Part shown: piece by piece, positions 43,362-52,761 of the stretch
Position numbering within the stretch: the first letter of the stretch is position 1
How the letters are laid out: every line of letters starts with the position of its first letter
Assembly: GCF_013371495.1 (NCBI RefSeq)
Contig: NZ_JABWTA010000001.1
Coordinates: 2,826,693 to 2,890,692, forward strand
Direction of reading: 5' to 3'
Length of the DNA stretch: 64,000 nucleotides
Origin: Altererythrobacter lutimaris
GTDB lineage: Bacteria > Pseudomonadota > Alphaproteobacteria > Sphingomonadales > Sphingomonadaceae
Program-made: the position numbers and the translations under genes
The notes under the pieces: model-generated
What the model saw: only the letters and a program-made list of their open reading frames with translations
Told to the model about the DNA's origin: nothing
Database searches by the model: none

Positions 43362-43799
43362 ATGCCGCCACCTGCACCGCTTGATCCGCTGATCGCCTTG
43401 AGAGGCGGCTTGCTCATTGGACTTGCTGCAGCACTGCTGCTTGTCTTTTCGGGACGCATCGCCGGGATTAGCGGCATGGTTGCACGAGCGACTGGTATCG
43501 CAGAGACGGGTATTCCTCGCGCTCAGGCTCTCGCCTTTATCCTGGGCCTGCCCGTCGGCACTTTGATTGTCGGACTCTGGGTCCGATCGCCGGACATTGC
43601 TGTCACATCTTCCGTCCCGCTGATCATAATTGCCGGCTTATTGGTGGGATACGGTACCCGAATGGGCAATGGTTGTACCAGTGGCCACGGCGTCTGCGGC
43701 GTATCACGGCTTTCGCCCCGATCGATTGCCGCCACGATAGCATTCATGTTGACCGCTATCATCGTTTCCATGTCGAAATATCTGTTCGTTGGAGGCTAG
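43362..43799 (+). CDS. YeeE/YedE family membrane protein, first half
   Basis: 145 aa, about four helices. The family motif MGNGCTSGHGVCGVSRLSPRS near residue 105 carries the conserved Cys pair thought to pass thiosulfate or persulfide sulfur through the membrane (shown for thermophile YeeE). 15 nt after the dioxygenase stop. With the next gene it makes the two halves of a full-size YeeE. Confidence 0.88.
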   Translation: MPPPAPLDPLIALRGGLLIGLAAALLLVFSGRIAGISGMVARATGIAETGIPRAQALAFILGLPVGTLIVGLWVRSPDIAVTSSVPLIIIAGLLVGYGTRMGNGCTSGHGVCGVSRLSPRSIAATIAFMLTAIIVSMSKYLFVGG

Positions 43800-43803
43800 A
43801 ACC

Positions 43804-44241
43804 ATGCCGCGGAATTTGATCGCACTCCTGACAGGCGTCCTCTTCGGTGCGGGTCTAGCTCTGTCCGATATGGTAAACCCAGCTCGTGTTCTCCATTTTC
43901 TGGATATATTCGGAGCTTGGGATCCGGCGCTTGCCTTTGTCATGGGCGGAGCAATTGTCCCATCTGCAATCGCCTATTTTGTCTCCAACAGATTGCGGCA
44001 GCCTTTGCTCGACAACCGGTTCTTTGTTCCAGAGAACCGGATTATCGACCGCCAGCTGATTGGCGGAGCGGCAATCTTTGGCGCTGGCTGGGGGCTGGTG
44101 GGATATTGTCCTGGGCCAGCCATTGCTGGACTGGTGTTTGGCGATTGGCAACCGGTTGTCTTCGTCATCGCGATGCTGGTTGGAATGTGGCTGCATCGTT
44201 TGTCGACTGATCTATTCCAGCGTCGGCATTCGATGGCCTGA
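43804..44241 (+). CDS. YeeE/YedE (DUF6691) family membrane protein, second half
   Basis: 145 aa from ATG 43804, with about four helices: LIALLTGVLFGAGLALSDMVNPARVL...FLDIFGAWDPALAFVMGGA at the N-terminus and WGLVGYCPGPAIAGLVFG at the C-terminus. The single Cys in GYCPGPA is the family counterpart of the GHGVCG Cys. An in-frame ATG at 43789 overlaps the previous gene. Pairs with the preceding protein for sulfur-compound transport. Confidence 0.88.
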   Translation: MPRNLIALLTGVLFGAGLALSDMVNPARVLHFLDIFGAWDPALAFVMGGAIVPSAIAYFVSNRLRQPLLDNRFFVPENRIIDRQLIGGAAIFGAGWGLVGYCPGPAIAGLVFGDWQPVVFVIAMLVGMWLHRLSTDLFQRRHSMA

Positions 44242-44249
44242 CGGCTCAA

Positions 44250-46022
44250 GTGGCGAAACAGTTGAGACTGGCGCAGTATCTGCCAATCCTCGATTGGGGG
44301 CGCCGGTACGATAGAGGCGCACTGGGAAGCGACATGATGGCGGCCGTGATTGTCACTATCATGCTGATCCCGCAAAGTCTTGCCTATGCTTTGCTAGCAG
44401 GTCTGCCGCCGGTAGTCGGCCTCTACGCATCCATCCTGCCACTTGTCGCTTATGCCTTGCTTGGGACAAGCCGCACTCTTGCGGTTGGGCCGGTCGCTGT
44501 AATCTCCCTGATGACGGCGTCAGCTGCTGGAAGTGTCGCTTCGCAGGGAACGGCAGAATACTTGGAAGCGGCAATAGCGCTGGCGATGCTTTCTGGCATC
44601 ATGCTCGCGATCCTTGGGTTCGTGCGCGCCGGATTCCTTGCCAATCTGTTGTCGCACCCGGTCATTTCAGGGTTCATCACTGCGAGCGGCGTGTTGATCG
44701 CGACCAGTCAATTCAGACATATTCTCGGAATCCCCGGAGGAGGGGATACCATGCCGGAACTCCTGCGGAGGCTCGCTGCGAATATCGGCACATTCAATAT
44801 CCCCACGCTTGCCATTGGTCTTGCGAGCCTCGCATTCTTGTACTGGGTACGCAAAGGCGCAAGGCCGTTGTTGATGCAGTTTGGCTTGCGACCGGGGTTG
44901 GCGGACATCCTCGCTAAAGCCGGGCCGATCCTGGCAGTCGCCGCTGCAATCCTCGCGGTAATGGTAGGCTCACTCAACGAACGTGGCGTTGCAGTAGTGG
45001 GAGCCATACCAAGAGGTCTTCCGCCGTTTGCAATGCCAGAAATCAATTTGGGTTTATGGAGCCAGCTCTGGCTGCCCGCCTTGCTGATTTCGATCATCGG
45101 GTTTGTCGAAAGTGTCTCGGTTGCGCAGACACTTGCAGCAAAGCGCCGCCAGCGCATTTCGCCGGATCAAGAACTGGTCGGCCTCGGTGCCAGCAACATC
45201 GCATCAGCTTTCTCAGGTGGATATCCTGTTACTGGCGGGTTCGCACGTTCTGTGGTGAATTTCGATGCCGGTGCGCGCACACCAGCAGCCGGAGCTTACA
45301 CGGCCGTAGGTATAGCATTTGCGTCTATCTTCCTGACGCCGCTTCTGTTTTCACTGCCTGTGGCGACTCTTGCCGCGACAATAATTGTAGCGGTCCTCAG
45401 CCTGATCGACCGCAAAACCCCGCTGCGCCTCTGGCGGTACTCGAAAGCTGACTTCTCCGCTCACATTGCGACTATTGCAATGACCTTGGCGATGGGGGTC
45501 GAGATCGGGGTAATCGTGGGCGTTTCGACAGGACTCATTCTTTATCTTTGGAAAGCTTCGAGACCTCATGCTGCTGTTGTCGGACGTGTCGCTGGAACTG
45601 AGCATTATCGCAATATCGAGCGCCATGAGGTTATCACATGGCCGCATATCCTCTCGATCAGGATTGATGAGAGCCTGACGTTTCTCAATGCACGCTGGCT
45701 CGAGGAATATGCGCTCGAACGCATGGCTGAGAGGCCCGAGTTGCAAGACGTCGTGTTGCTGTGTTCTGGTGTGAATTCGATTGATGCCTCTGGACTGGAA
45801 AGCCTTGAAGCAATCAATCACCGGCTGGCCGATGCCGGGATCAGCCTGCATTTGTCTGAAGTGAAAGGGCCGGTGATGGATAAGCTCAAGCAAACCGACA
45901 TTCTTGAGGAGCTCCACGGAAAGGTCTTTCTCTCTCATGACAAGGCGATTGCGCATGTCATCCAGTTGACAGATGCTGATCCGCAGGGAGAGGATCACTG
46001 GCATGCACGTGGATTGATCTAG
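44250..46022 (+). CDS. SulP family anion transporter with STAS domain
   Basis: 590 aa. The membrane part starts with MMAAVIVTIMLIPQSLAYALLAGLPPVVGLYASILPL, the SulP signature, and includes GGYPVTGGFARSVVNFDAGARTPAAG. A cytoplasmic STAS domain (about 455-575) ends in LQDVVLLCSGVNSIDASGLESLEAI. GTG start at 44250, 9 nt after the YeeE-like stop, so in the sulfide operon. Expected role: export or uptake of sulfate or sulfite produced by sulfide oxidation. Confidence 0.9.
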   Translation: MAKQLRLAQYLPILDWGRRYDRGALGSDMMAAVIVTIMLIPQSLAYALLAGLPPVVGLYASILPLVAYALLGTSRTLAVGPVAVISLMTASAAGSVASQGTAEYLEAAIALAMLSGIMLAILGFVRAGFLANLLSHPVISGFITASGVLIATSQFRHILGIPGGGDTMPELLRRLAANIGTFNIPTLAIGLASLAFLYWVRKGARPLLMQFGLRPGLADILAKAGPILAVAAAILAVMVGSLNERGVAVVGAIPRGLPPFAMPEINLGLWSQLWLPALLISIIGFVESVSVAQTLAAKRRQRISPDQELVGLGASNIASAFSGGYPVTGGFARSVVNFDAGARTPAAGAYTAVGIAFASIFLTPLLFSLPVATLAATIIVAVLSLIDRKTPLRLWRYSKADFSAHIATIAMTLAMGVEIGVIVGVSTGLILYLWKASRPHAAVVGRVAGTEHYRNIERHEVITWPHILSIRIDESLTFLNARWLEEYALERMAERPELQDVVLLCSGVNSIDASGLESLEAINHRLADAGISLHLSEVKGPVMDKLKQTDILEELHGKVFLSHDKAIAHVIQLTDADPQGEDHWHARGLI

Positions 46023-46121
46023 TCGCGTCGCAAGCCTGTGATCGGAGATTTACCTATAGTCTCCTATCTCTAATCTCAGCAATCTCCTCCCCTGCTTTGC
46101 AGGATGAGAGGAGCAAGCCCC

Positions 46122-46712
46122 ATGCTTTCGAAGACACGCCAAATTGCACTTGCCGCCACCGGTGCGATCATTCTCGTGACAACTGGCTGCGCGACTACTA
46201 GCACGCCTTATCAACCCCTGAGCGCAGGCAGCCGCGTTTCAGGTGGTTATTCGGACATCCGGATCGATGAAACGCATTACCGCGTGAGCTTTGCAGGAAA
46301 TCGCCTGGCATCGCGCGAACGGGTAGAAAGCTATTTGCTCTTTCGCGCGGCTGAGCTGACTCTGCTTAAGGGCTACGACTATTTCATTATTCAAGATCGT
46401 GAGGTTGAGCACCAGATTGAACGGCAGGTTCGGCGCGATCCACTCTATGATCCGTGGCATTCCCCCTATCACACCTATTGGCGCCCATATTGGCGCTACT
46501 ATCGCAATGGCAGGGGATGGTATCATTGGTATCCCTATTACGGCGATCCATTCTGGGCTGATCGGTACAATATCCGGACCATCGAACGCTTCGAGGCAAG
46601 CGCGGATATCATGCTGGGCAAGGGCGAGAGGCCTAATGGAAACTTGCGCAGTTTCGATGCGCGTGAAGTGCGCGATCGGCTGGCACAACAAATAGAGTAT
46701 CCGACAAATTAA
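46122..46712 (+). CDS. CC0125/CC1285 family lipoprotein
   Basis: 196 aa from ATG 46122 with AGAGGAG 9 nt upstream. Signal peptide with lipobox VTTGC, then YQPLSAGSRVSGGYSDIRIDETHYRVSFAGNRL and ERVESYLLFRAAELTLLKGYDYFII, the pattern of the Caulobacter CC0125/CC1285 lipoproteins. The middle (residues about 105-150) is very rich in Tyr and Trp (YHTYWRPYWRYYRNGRGWYHWY). Function unknown. It converges with the HlyD-type gene, 2 bases apart. Confidence 0.82.
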   Translation: MLSKTRQIALAATGAIILVTTGCATTSTPYQPLSAGSRVSGGYSDIRIDETHYRVSFAGNRLASRERVESYLLFRAAELTLLKGYDYFIIQDREVEHQIERQVRRDPLYDPWHSPYHTYWRPYWRYYRNGRGWYHWYPYYGDPFWADRYNIRTIERFEASADIMLGKGERPNGNLRSFDAREVRDRLAQQIEYPTN

Positions 46713-46714
46713 GT

Positions 46715-47872
46715 TCAATCGCGGGGTGTCACGCGCATACCATCTTCAATATTGCTACCCGGATTGATTATAACCGTTGCGTCCTCATCCAATCCGCCGA
46801 GCAGCTGCGCATGCTCATCATTGAATTGGCCAAGCTCAACCGGCGTTACACGAGCGCGCCCATTCTCAACAGCAAAGACTTGCCATCCGCCACCCGGCCC
46901 CCGAAATAACGATCCGATTGGCAGCCTCAAAGCTTCGTCCTCTCGCCACAGCTCGATTGTCGCATCGAGCTGATACCCATGGCCGAGCCGTGCTCCATCT
47001 AAGGAAGAAGCGGAATCCAATCCAACGATCACATTGACGCGCTGCTCTTCGATGCCGAGTGCTGAAATCTTCAGCTGACCGAAGGGTTCGACGCGCTCTA
47101 CAGTGCCGATCAACGCGTCCGCCCCCCCCCATTGCGTGATTTCGACCAGGTCGCCAGGCTTAACTCTCACCGCTTCTCGCGAGAGCAGATCGACCACGAT
47201 TTCGATGGTATCGGGATTGCCTACGGTGACTAGCGCCGTGCCTTCCAAGATAACGCCTTCGCTTTCGTTGATGACTGAAAGGACTTCACCGGCCGCAGGA
47301 GCACGAACCGAAACAGTGCCGCCGCTTCCTTCTCCGCTAGGGTTCGCAAGCATCGCTTGCAATCGGGCAACCTCAGCACGTGCTTGCTGCTGGGCCGAGA
47401 GGTCAGTTGCAACGCGTGTGCGGGCAGCTTCTAGCTGCGAGCGAGCCAGAAATCCGCGCTCCGAAAGCTCCTCTGCGCGTACCAGATCGCGCTGTGATTG
47501 ATTGTAGGCTGCTGTCGCTCCAGTGGCTGCGGCTCTGGCGGCGGCCAGAGCCCCGCGCATTTCATCGCGGCTACGCTGATCAAGAGGACTTGAAGGGCGC
47601 CCGGTCATATGTGTGATGAGCGCGCCGCGCGCAACTGTGTCGCCCGGCTCTAGTTCGATACGTGAAAGATATCCTGTAACCGGTGCAGAGACGACATAAT
47701 ACTCGGCTGCGCGGGTCACTCCGTCATCTGTGATGCCAACGCTCATCTCGCCGCGCGAGACTGTACCCGTATCGACGGCTAGGGCCTCAGGCCACAGGGA
47801 GTAAATCAGTCCAGCGATCAGCAAGAGCATTATCAGAATGGCCCAGCGCCAGCGTATTAGTCGTTCTTTCAT
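46715..47872 (-). CDS. HlyD/MacA-type periplasmic adaptor protein
   Basis: 385 aa. N-terminal membrane anchor (WRWAILIMLLLIAGLIYSLWP), a barrel-sandwich half (YYVVSAPVTGYLSRIELEPGDTVARG), a coiled-coil hairpin (about residues 100-170: AAARAAATGATAAYNQSQRDLVRAEELSERGFLARSQ...), then VRAPAAGEVLSVINESEGVI and a beta-barrel. Works with the two following components of a MacAB-like exporter. Its start overlaps the permease stop (TGATG). An outer-membrane channel is not encoded here. Confidence 0.9.
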   Translation of the reverse strand: MKERLIRWRWAILIMLLLIAGLIYSLWPEALAVDTGTVSRGEMSVGITDDGVTRAAEYYVVSAPVTGYLSRIELEPGDTVARGALITHMTGRPSSPLDQRSRDEMRGALAAARAAATGATAAYNQSQRDLVRAEELSERGFLARSQLEAARTRVATDLSAQQQARAEVARLQAMLANPSGEGSGGTVSVRAPAAGEVLSVINESEGVILEGTALVTVGNPDTIEIVVDLLSREAVRVKPGDLVEITQWGGADALIGTVERVEPFGQLKISALGIEEQRVNVIVGLDSASSLDGARLGHGYQLDATIELWREDEALRLPIGSLFRGPGGGWQVFAVENGRARVTPVELGQFNDEHAQLLGGLDEDATVIINPGSNIEDGMRVTPRD

Positions 47873-50238
47873 CAGTCGCGTGCCTTCAATACTCGGACCA
47901 TGTCCAATCTCATCACTCGCCTTGCCACCACAATGGCTGTCAGCATCGCTGCGATAAGCACAACGATCGCCGATTCGGCGTAGGTGGCGTTGGCCGGGGC
48001 AAAGGGCAGGCGGAACAAGTCTGAACCAAACATGCGCAGCATGAGTTGCGCGAGCCAGTATCCTGTGAACAGCCCCACGGGTACTGATATGATCACCAGC
48101 AGAGCGACTTCGCCGATCAGAACCACTGCGACTTCCAGCCGATGGTATCCCAACACACGCAGGGTGGCCAGTTCGTGCGCCCGCTCAGAAAATAGAATGC
48201 GTGCGCTATTGTAAATCACTCCTACCGCGATGGCGGATGCAAACGCGATGTAGAAGAAAATCATCGTATTGATGTTGTCATCAATCATCTCTTGGAACCG
48301 CGCCATTTCGAGATCGCGATCGCCGATGCTGAGTACTGCCGGCATCGTCTTCAAGTCAGTCAGTATGGCTTCTCGCGCTTCCGTATCGATCAGCAACAGG
48401 GAAGCCCCAACAGGTGCGCCGTCACGGGCAAGATTGCTGATTGTTTCGTCGGTGGCGTAGGCGCGTGCGCCGATGAATTCATCAACCATCGCTCCGACCG
48501 GGAGCATCGTTTCAGTGCGCCTCCCGCCGAGCATCTTCACATGAACGCTGTCCCCTGCCTCTACCTCAAGCTGATTGGCAAGCTGTCGGCTTAGCATGAG
48601 CCCCCCAGGCGGCATTGCGATCGCATTTCCGTCCTGGTCGATCCGTGCAGTCAGCTTTGCGTCTGGCGGGATGGCTTCAAGTGCAGTGCGTTCCAGGCGG
48701 TTTTCGTGGCTCATTTCGACGCTCAGGCCGCGAACTGGTTCAACCCGCAGAACGCCAGGCATTTGCGCGAGTTCGAACAGAACATCTTCATTTCGCGCCT
48801 CAGTGAATGTGACTGAGATGTCCTGCTGCTGCGAGCGGTAGAAGTAGGATTCGAGCATGAACTCGCTGGAATCGATGAATTGCAAGGTCGAGAAAAGTAG
48901 CCCCATCGCCAGCGCAACCCCGCCCACAGTCATCGCCGATCGCGCGGGCCATCGCGCAATGTGACGCACAATCATATGACCGATTGCAGTGAAGCCCGCA
49001 CGTTGTCCCAACCTCTCAACAGCGCCAGCCCGATATACTGGAGGCGGAGGAGGAGACATGGCGACTGCCGGGGTCAGACGCGCGGCGGACCAGACTCCGC
49101 TGATCGCGCCAACCGCTGCCGAAGCCATTGCCAGCGCTCCGGCACCAAAGAAGACACTCGGTGCGAAATTGAAGCGTAGGATCGGGAAGTGATAATACCG
49201 CGCGTAAAGCTCTGTTAAAGATCGTGCCATCCAAACGCCTGATATCGCGCCAAGGACAGTCGCGAGAAGTGCAATGGCGATCGCGAATTTGAGGTAATGC
49301 CCTGCAATCGCAGCATCTGAATATCCAAACGCTTTGAACAGGCCAATCAACGAACGCTGTGTGCGGATCATCCGGCCCAGCACAACATAAACCAGAAATG
49401 TCGCCACGAGCAGAAATACCGGAGGAAAGATAGTGACCATCGCTTCAAGCTGGTCGAGCTCGCTATCAAGAAAGATATGGCTTGGATGATCCTCGCGCCC
49501 ATATGCACCCGTTCCTCCATAGGGCTCGAGGATGCGGTCGATCGTGCGGATTACGTCTGCTTCTGATGTACCGCGCTGCAGCTTGACTGAGAGTGCGTTG
49601 ATGGCCTCGGTTCGATCGGTCGCGGCCTCAAGCGCCTCTTCGCCCATCCAGAATACGCCGAAACGTGTATCATCGGGCACGAGATCGCCTGGTGCCAAGG
49701 CATTGACGTAATTTGGAGCAAACCCGACCCCGACAATCCTGAGGCGCTGCTTGCGCCCGTAGATAATCGCATCCACTTCATCGCCCGGTCCGACATTGTT
49801 GGCCACAGCAAAAGCATTGTCGACAACGACCTCGCCGGGTTGGTTCAACGTGGGCATCCGCCCTGTCTTCAACGTCACGAGGTTGATCCGGTTTCGCCCC
49901 CGCTCATCGACAGATTGTAAGAGTGCTCTGACCGCTTCGACTCGATCTGGGATGTCCAGGATCGCGTATTGCAGGATTGATCCCTGCGCTTGCTGGACCC
50001 CTTCAATCTCAGCGATCCGGTCGACCACGCTGCGCGGTGCGCGGGTCAAATTGGCGAAGACATCGCCGAAATTGTTCTCCGAGTAATAGGCCTCGCGCGT
50101 TTCGAACAGCGAGCGATGCACTCCCATCGACAGGATGAATGTGGCTGACGCGGCAGCCAGCACAATCGCTATTGCAATCGCCTGACCGCGCATCCGCCAC
50201 AAGTCCCGCATCAGTTTTAGGTCGAGCGCATTCACCAA
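47872..50238 (-). CDS. ABC exporter permease with two FtsX domains
   Basis: 788 aa with about eight membrane helices. An N-terminal helix and periplasmic domain (residues about 45-260) are followed by an FtsX unit with [23 protein letters not shown] second helix, periplasmic domain and FtsX unit ([22 protein letters not shown], then [14 protein letters not shown]) follow. Duplicated FtsX permeases export lipids, peptides or lipoproteins. It overlaps the ATPase gene by 7 bases. Substrate unknown. Confidence 0.9.
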   Translation of the reverse strand: MVNALDLKLMRDLWRMRGQAIAIAIVLAAASATFILSMGVHRSLFETREAYYSENNFGDVFANLTRAPRSVVDRIAEIEGVQQAQGSILQYAILDIPDRVEAVRALLQSVDERGRNRINLVTLKTGRMPTLNQPGEVVVDNAFAVANNVGPGDEVDAIIYGRKQRLRIVGVGFAPNYVNALAPGDLVPDDTRFGVFWMGEEALEAATDRTEAINALSVKLQRGTSEADVIRTIDRILEPYGGTGAYGREDHPSHIFLDSELDQLEAMVTIFPPVFLLVATFLVYVVLGRMIRTQRSLIGLFKAFGYSDAAIAGHYLKFAIAIALLATVLGAISGVWMARSLTELYARYYHFPILRFNFAPSVFFGAGALAMASAAVGAISGVWSAARLTPAVAMSPPPPPVYRAGAVERLGQRAGFTAIGHMIVRHIARWPARSAMTVGGVALAMGLLFSTLQFIDSSEFMLESYFYRSQQQDISVTFTEARNEDVLFELAQMPGVLRVEPVRGLSVEMSHENRLERTALEAIPPDAKLTARIDQDGNAIAMPPGGLMLSRQLANQLEVEAGDSVHVKMLGGRRTETMLPVGAMVDEFIGARAYATDETISNLARDGAPVGASLLLIDTEAREAILTDLKTMPAVLSIGDRDLEMARFQEMIDDNINTMIFFYIAFASAIAVGVIYNSARILFSERAHELATLRVLGYHRLEVAVVLIGEVALLVIISVPVGLFTGYWLAQLMLRMFGSDLFRLPFAPANATYAESAIVVLIAAMLTAIVVARRVMRLDMVRVLKARD

Positions 50239-50972
50239 GTAATCTCCGAGGGATGTATGCGGTGGGAGTTGGTCTCAATGCGCGCGATATTGCCGTCGAG
50301 GAAGTGGAATACACGGTCCGCCATAGCGGCGATCCCGGCATTGTGCGTGATGATCAACAGCGTGGTGTTCAGTTCCCGGTTGGCGGCTTCCAGCGTCTCA
50401 AGGACACGCACCCCGGTCTGGCTGTCGAGAGCGCCGGTCGGCTCATCGCAGAGCAGAACGCCGGGCTGTTTCGCAATGGCGCGTGCGACAGCGACGCGTT
50501 GCTGCTCACCGCCAGACAGCTGGGCCGGATAGTGGTGCTTGCGTTCAGCCAGGCCGACCAGCGCAAGCGCATCAGCCGGGTCCATCGGATTGGTTGCGAT
50601 GTCCGTGACAAGCCGCACATTCTCTTGCGCGGTAAGGCTCGGGATGAGATTATAGAATTGGAAGATGAAGCCAATATGTGCTCGCCGAAAACGCGTCAGA
50701 TCCCGGTCGTCGAGCGCTGTCAGTTCAGTCTCGTCGTAGTGGAGAGTTCCAGACGTTGGCCGGTCCAATCCGCCAACGATGTTGAGCAAAGTCGACTTGC
50801 CGCTTCCCGATGGTCCTAAGAGAACAAGAATCTCGCCTTTACAAATGTCGAAGTCGACCCCGCGCAGCGCATGCACTTCGGTTTCGCCGGTAACGTAGAT
50901 CTTGCGCAGGTCACGCCCGGAAAAAGCGCTGCGTTCCAATTGCTTGCTGCTGAGATCCGCTTGAACCTGCAT
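50232..50972 (-). CDS. ABC exporter ATP-binding protein (LolD/MacB type)
   Basis: 246 aa. Walker [17 protein letters not shown] loop GFIFQFYNL, signature [15 protein letters not shown], Walker [19 protein letters not shown] loop ITHN, all intact. The family energises FtsX-type permeases such as the adjacent one. First gene of the ATPase-permease-adaptor operon; a FixJ-like box lies 37 nt upstream. Confidence 0.93.
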   Translation of the reverse strand: MQVQADLSSKQLERSAFSGRDLRKIYVTGETEVHALRGVDFDICKGEILVLLGPSGSGKSTLLNIVGGLDRPTSGTLHYDETELTALDDRDLTRFRRAHIGFIFQFYNLIPSLTAQENVRLVTDIATNPMDPADALALVGLAERKHHYPAQLSGGEQQRVAVARAIAKQPGVLLCDEPTGALDSQTGVRVLETLEAANRELNTTLLIITHNAGIAAMADRVFHFLDGNIARIETNSHRIHPSEITW

Positions 50973-51008
50973 AGGATTAGAATAGCGGAGACGAGATTCA
51001 ACGCCTTA

Positions 51009-51019
51009 CGTAAATACCG
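51009..51019. promoter_or_regulatory. FixJ-like box upstream of the MacB-like exporter operon
   Basis: CGTAAATACCG within TTACGTAAATACCGC, followed by a small palindrome ATACC-GC-AGGTAT. It sits in the 59-base gap after the antiporter gene, 37 nt before the ATPase start. Confidence 0.5.
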
Positions 51020-51031
51020 CAGGTATCGATG

Positions 51032-52054
51032 TCATGAAGCCAGCGAGACGAGCAGTGCGACGCCACTGAAATAGATCAGGATCGCTGTGATGGAATCCTG
51101 TCCCATCCGTAGAACGGTGCGGTCCCGTCGCTCAATGAGACCGATTACGAACACGCCAGTCAAGACGAGTGCCAGCATCGCGGCGGCGATTTCAAATCCA
51201 CCAGCTTGTTCGATAACACCCTGACCCGGCGCTACCAGATCAATCGCAAGGATGATCGCTAGGTTGAACATGTTCGAACCGAAGATCTCGCCAATCGCCA
51301 GCTCGTATCTTTTGTGCCGCATAGCTCCAATGATGGCGCTCGCTTCTGGGAGCGACGTCGCTACTGCGATGATCAGCAGACCAACAATGCCTGTCCCTAG
51401 CCCGGTTTCCTCAGCGATGGTCTCGCCTGCATTGGCTAGGGTCACTCCTCCGACCAGGATTATCGAGGCAAGCCCTGCAAGCACCAGCGCCAGTTTTCCT
51501 GCGGTTATTTGCTTTCGGCGCGACTCCTCCGCCACTTCGAGGTCGGGCGGGTTGACGACCTGCCACATGGGGCGCCGTTCGGCGCGTCCAGAGACAAATA
51601 GCGCGACCACGACGGCTCCAAAGATCGCAATCGACCATGCGCTAGCCGGGCCACCCCAATCGCCACCGCCAATTCCGATGGCTGCGCCGACCAGAGCAAA
51701 GAGGGTCATGCCCAACACACCTTGAATGAGTGTAACCGGGCGCGCGACCACGGATGTAAGTGGTTTTTCACCTAGAGCCATGTCAGCGAGAGCCAGCAGC
51801 AATAAGTTCAAGCTCGCGCTTCCAAGGATGTCGTTTAACGAGAGCAGCGGTACGCCGATTGCCGCCGCCGTGGTGCCCGTCGCAAACTCCGGCAGCGAAG
51901 TGATCCCTCCGAGCACGAGCATGCCCGCAAGGCCCTGACCGACGCCAGTCTTTTCACTGAGCGCCACGACATAAGCAGGTAGCCGGGTGCCTGCCCACCA
52001 CACAGCAGCCGCAGCCAACACAAATATGAAGGCTGTTTCCCAAAGAATGCTCAT
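51032..52054 (-). CDS. Sodium/calcium exchanger family (CaCA) membrane protein
   Basis: 340 aa from ATG 52054; the frame runs to 52156 but that part is Arg-rich. Two inverted repeats carry the alpha motifs: GGITSLPEFATGTTAAAIGVPLLSLNDILGSASLN and VATSLPEASAIIGAMRHKRYELAIGEIFGSNMFNL, with the Glu/Asp residues of the cation site. Antiporter of the YrbG type, probably exchanging Ca2+ or another cation for Na+ or H+. Divergent from the DUF2267-ppsA-pfkB operon with a shared FixJ-like box. Confidence 0.88.
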   Translation of the reverse strand: MSILWETAFIFVLAAAAVWWAGTRLPAYVVALSEKTGVGQGLAGMLVLGGITSLPEFATGTTAAAIGVPLLSLNDILGSASLNLLLLALADMALGEKPLTSVVARPVTLIQGVLGMTLFALVGAAIGIGGGDWGGPASAWSIAIFGAVVVALFVSGRAERRPMWQVVNPPDLEVAEESRRKQITAGKLALVLAGLASIILVGGVTLANAGETIAEETGLGTGIVGLLIIAVATSLPEASAIIGAMRHKRYELAIGEIFGSNMFNLAIILAIDLVAPGQGVIEQAGGFEIAAAMLALVLTGVFVIGLIERRDRTVLRMGQDSITAILIYFSGVALLVSLAS

Positions 52055-52197
52055 CGGCAGGGTTTCGAGGCGGCGGTGCCTTGTGCTGAAAACTCGCTCA
52101 TCGCGCCACATTCGGCGGTCTGACCGTTGGAAAACATCCGTAGATGTCCGAGGCACGACGTCGAGCCTGCGTCGAAATTCCGCACCTTCGGAGGATT

Positions 52198-52209
52198 GCG
52201 TAGTTACGC
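52198..52209. promoter_or_regulatory. FixJ-like palindrome between the antiporter and the DUF2267-ppsA-pfkB operon
   Basis: GCGTA-GT-TACGC, a perfect 5-bp inverted repeat that also fits CGTAnnTnn(C/G)(C/G). It is 64 nt upstream of the DUF2267 start, a usual distance for an activator. Confidence 0.6.
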
Positions 52210-52273
52210 CTTTGCCGAGCCCGCTTAGCTTTGTGACCTTCCTCGTATGACGAGGTCATTTCTGGAGAGAGCC

Positions 52274-52714
52274 ATGAGCAATACAATCCTGCCGCTTTTC
52301 GACAAGTCGTTGCAGACAACGGCTATCTGGCTGGAGGAAATTCAGTCCGAGATTGGGCCGGACCGGGCATTCGCCTGGCGTGTCCTGTCAGTCGTACTGC
52401 AAAATCTTCGTGACCATCTCCCGCTGGAGCTGTCAGCACATTTCGGTGCGCAATTGCCAATGATCATACGGGGTGCTTTCTATGAGCGGTTTGATCCAAC
52501 CGGCCTGCCTAAGCAAGAGCACGGAGGCGACGAATTTCTGGCATCGATCTCGGACGGTTTGCGTGACAGTCGCGGGGTCGATCCGCACGATGCGGTGCAT
52601 GCCGTATTCGGAGTACTGGACCGCCATCTGTCACGCGGCCAGGTCGACAAGATAGTTCGGTCTCTACCTCGCGGTATCCGCGAAATGTGGCCAGAGACTG
52701 AATTGGCTCAATAG
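52274..52714 (+). CDS. DUF2267 domain protein
   Basis: 146 aa from ATG 52274, with GGAGAG 5 nt upstream. Typical DUF2267 sequence: AFAWRVLSVVLQNLRDHLPLELSAHFGAQLPMIIRGAFYERFDP in the first half, and AVHAVFGVLDRHLSRGQVDKIVRSLPRGIREMWP in the second. Two repeated helical halves are apparent. Function unknown; such proteins often sit next to stress and low-oxygen genes. First gene of the unit with ppsA and pfkB. Confidence 0.85.
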   Translation: MSNTILPLFDKSLQTTAIWLEEIQSEIGPDRAFAWRVLSVVLQNLRDHLPLELSAHFGAQLPMIIRGAFYERFDPTGLPKQEHGGDEFLASISDGLRDSRGVDPHDAVHAVFGVLDRHLSRGQVDKIVRSLPRGIREMWPETELAQ

Positions 52715-52761
52715 GGGCACTGCACAAGCGGAAAACCACAGATCAGTGAGGCAGGAAGTCT

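Noticed and set aside
46044..46063. GGAGA/TCTCC inverted repeat and GGTAAATCTCC (minus) after the SulP gene
   Set aside because: The arms are short and the core CGTA is broken (GGTA); not enough to call a FixJ-like box or a terminator.
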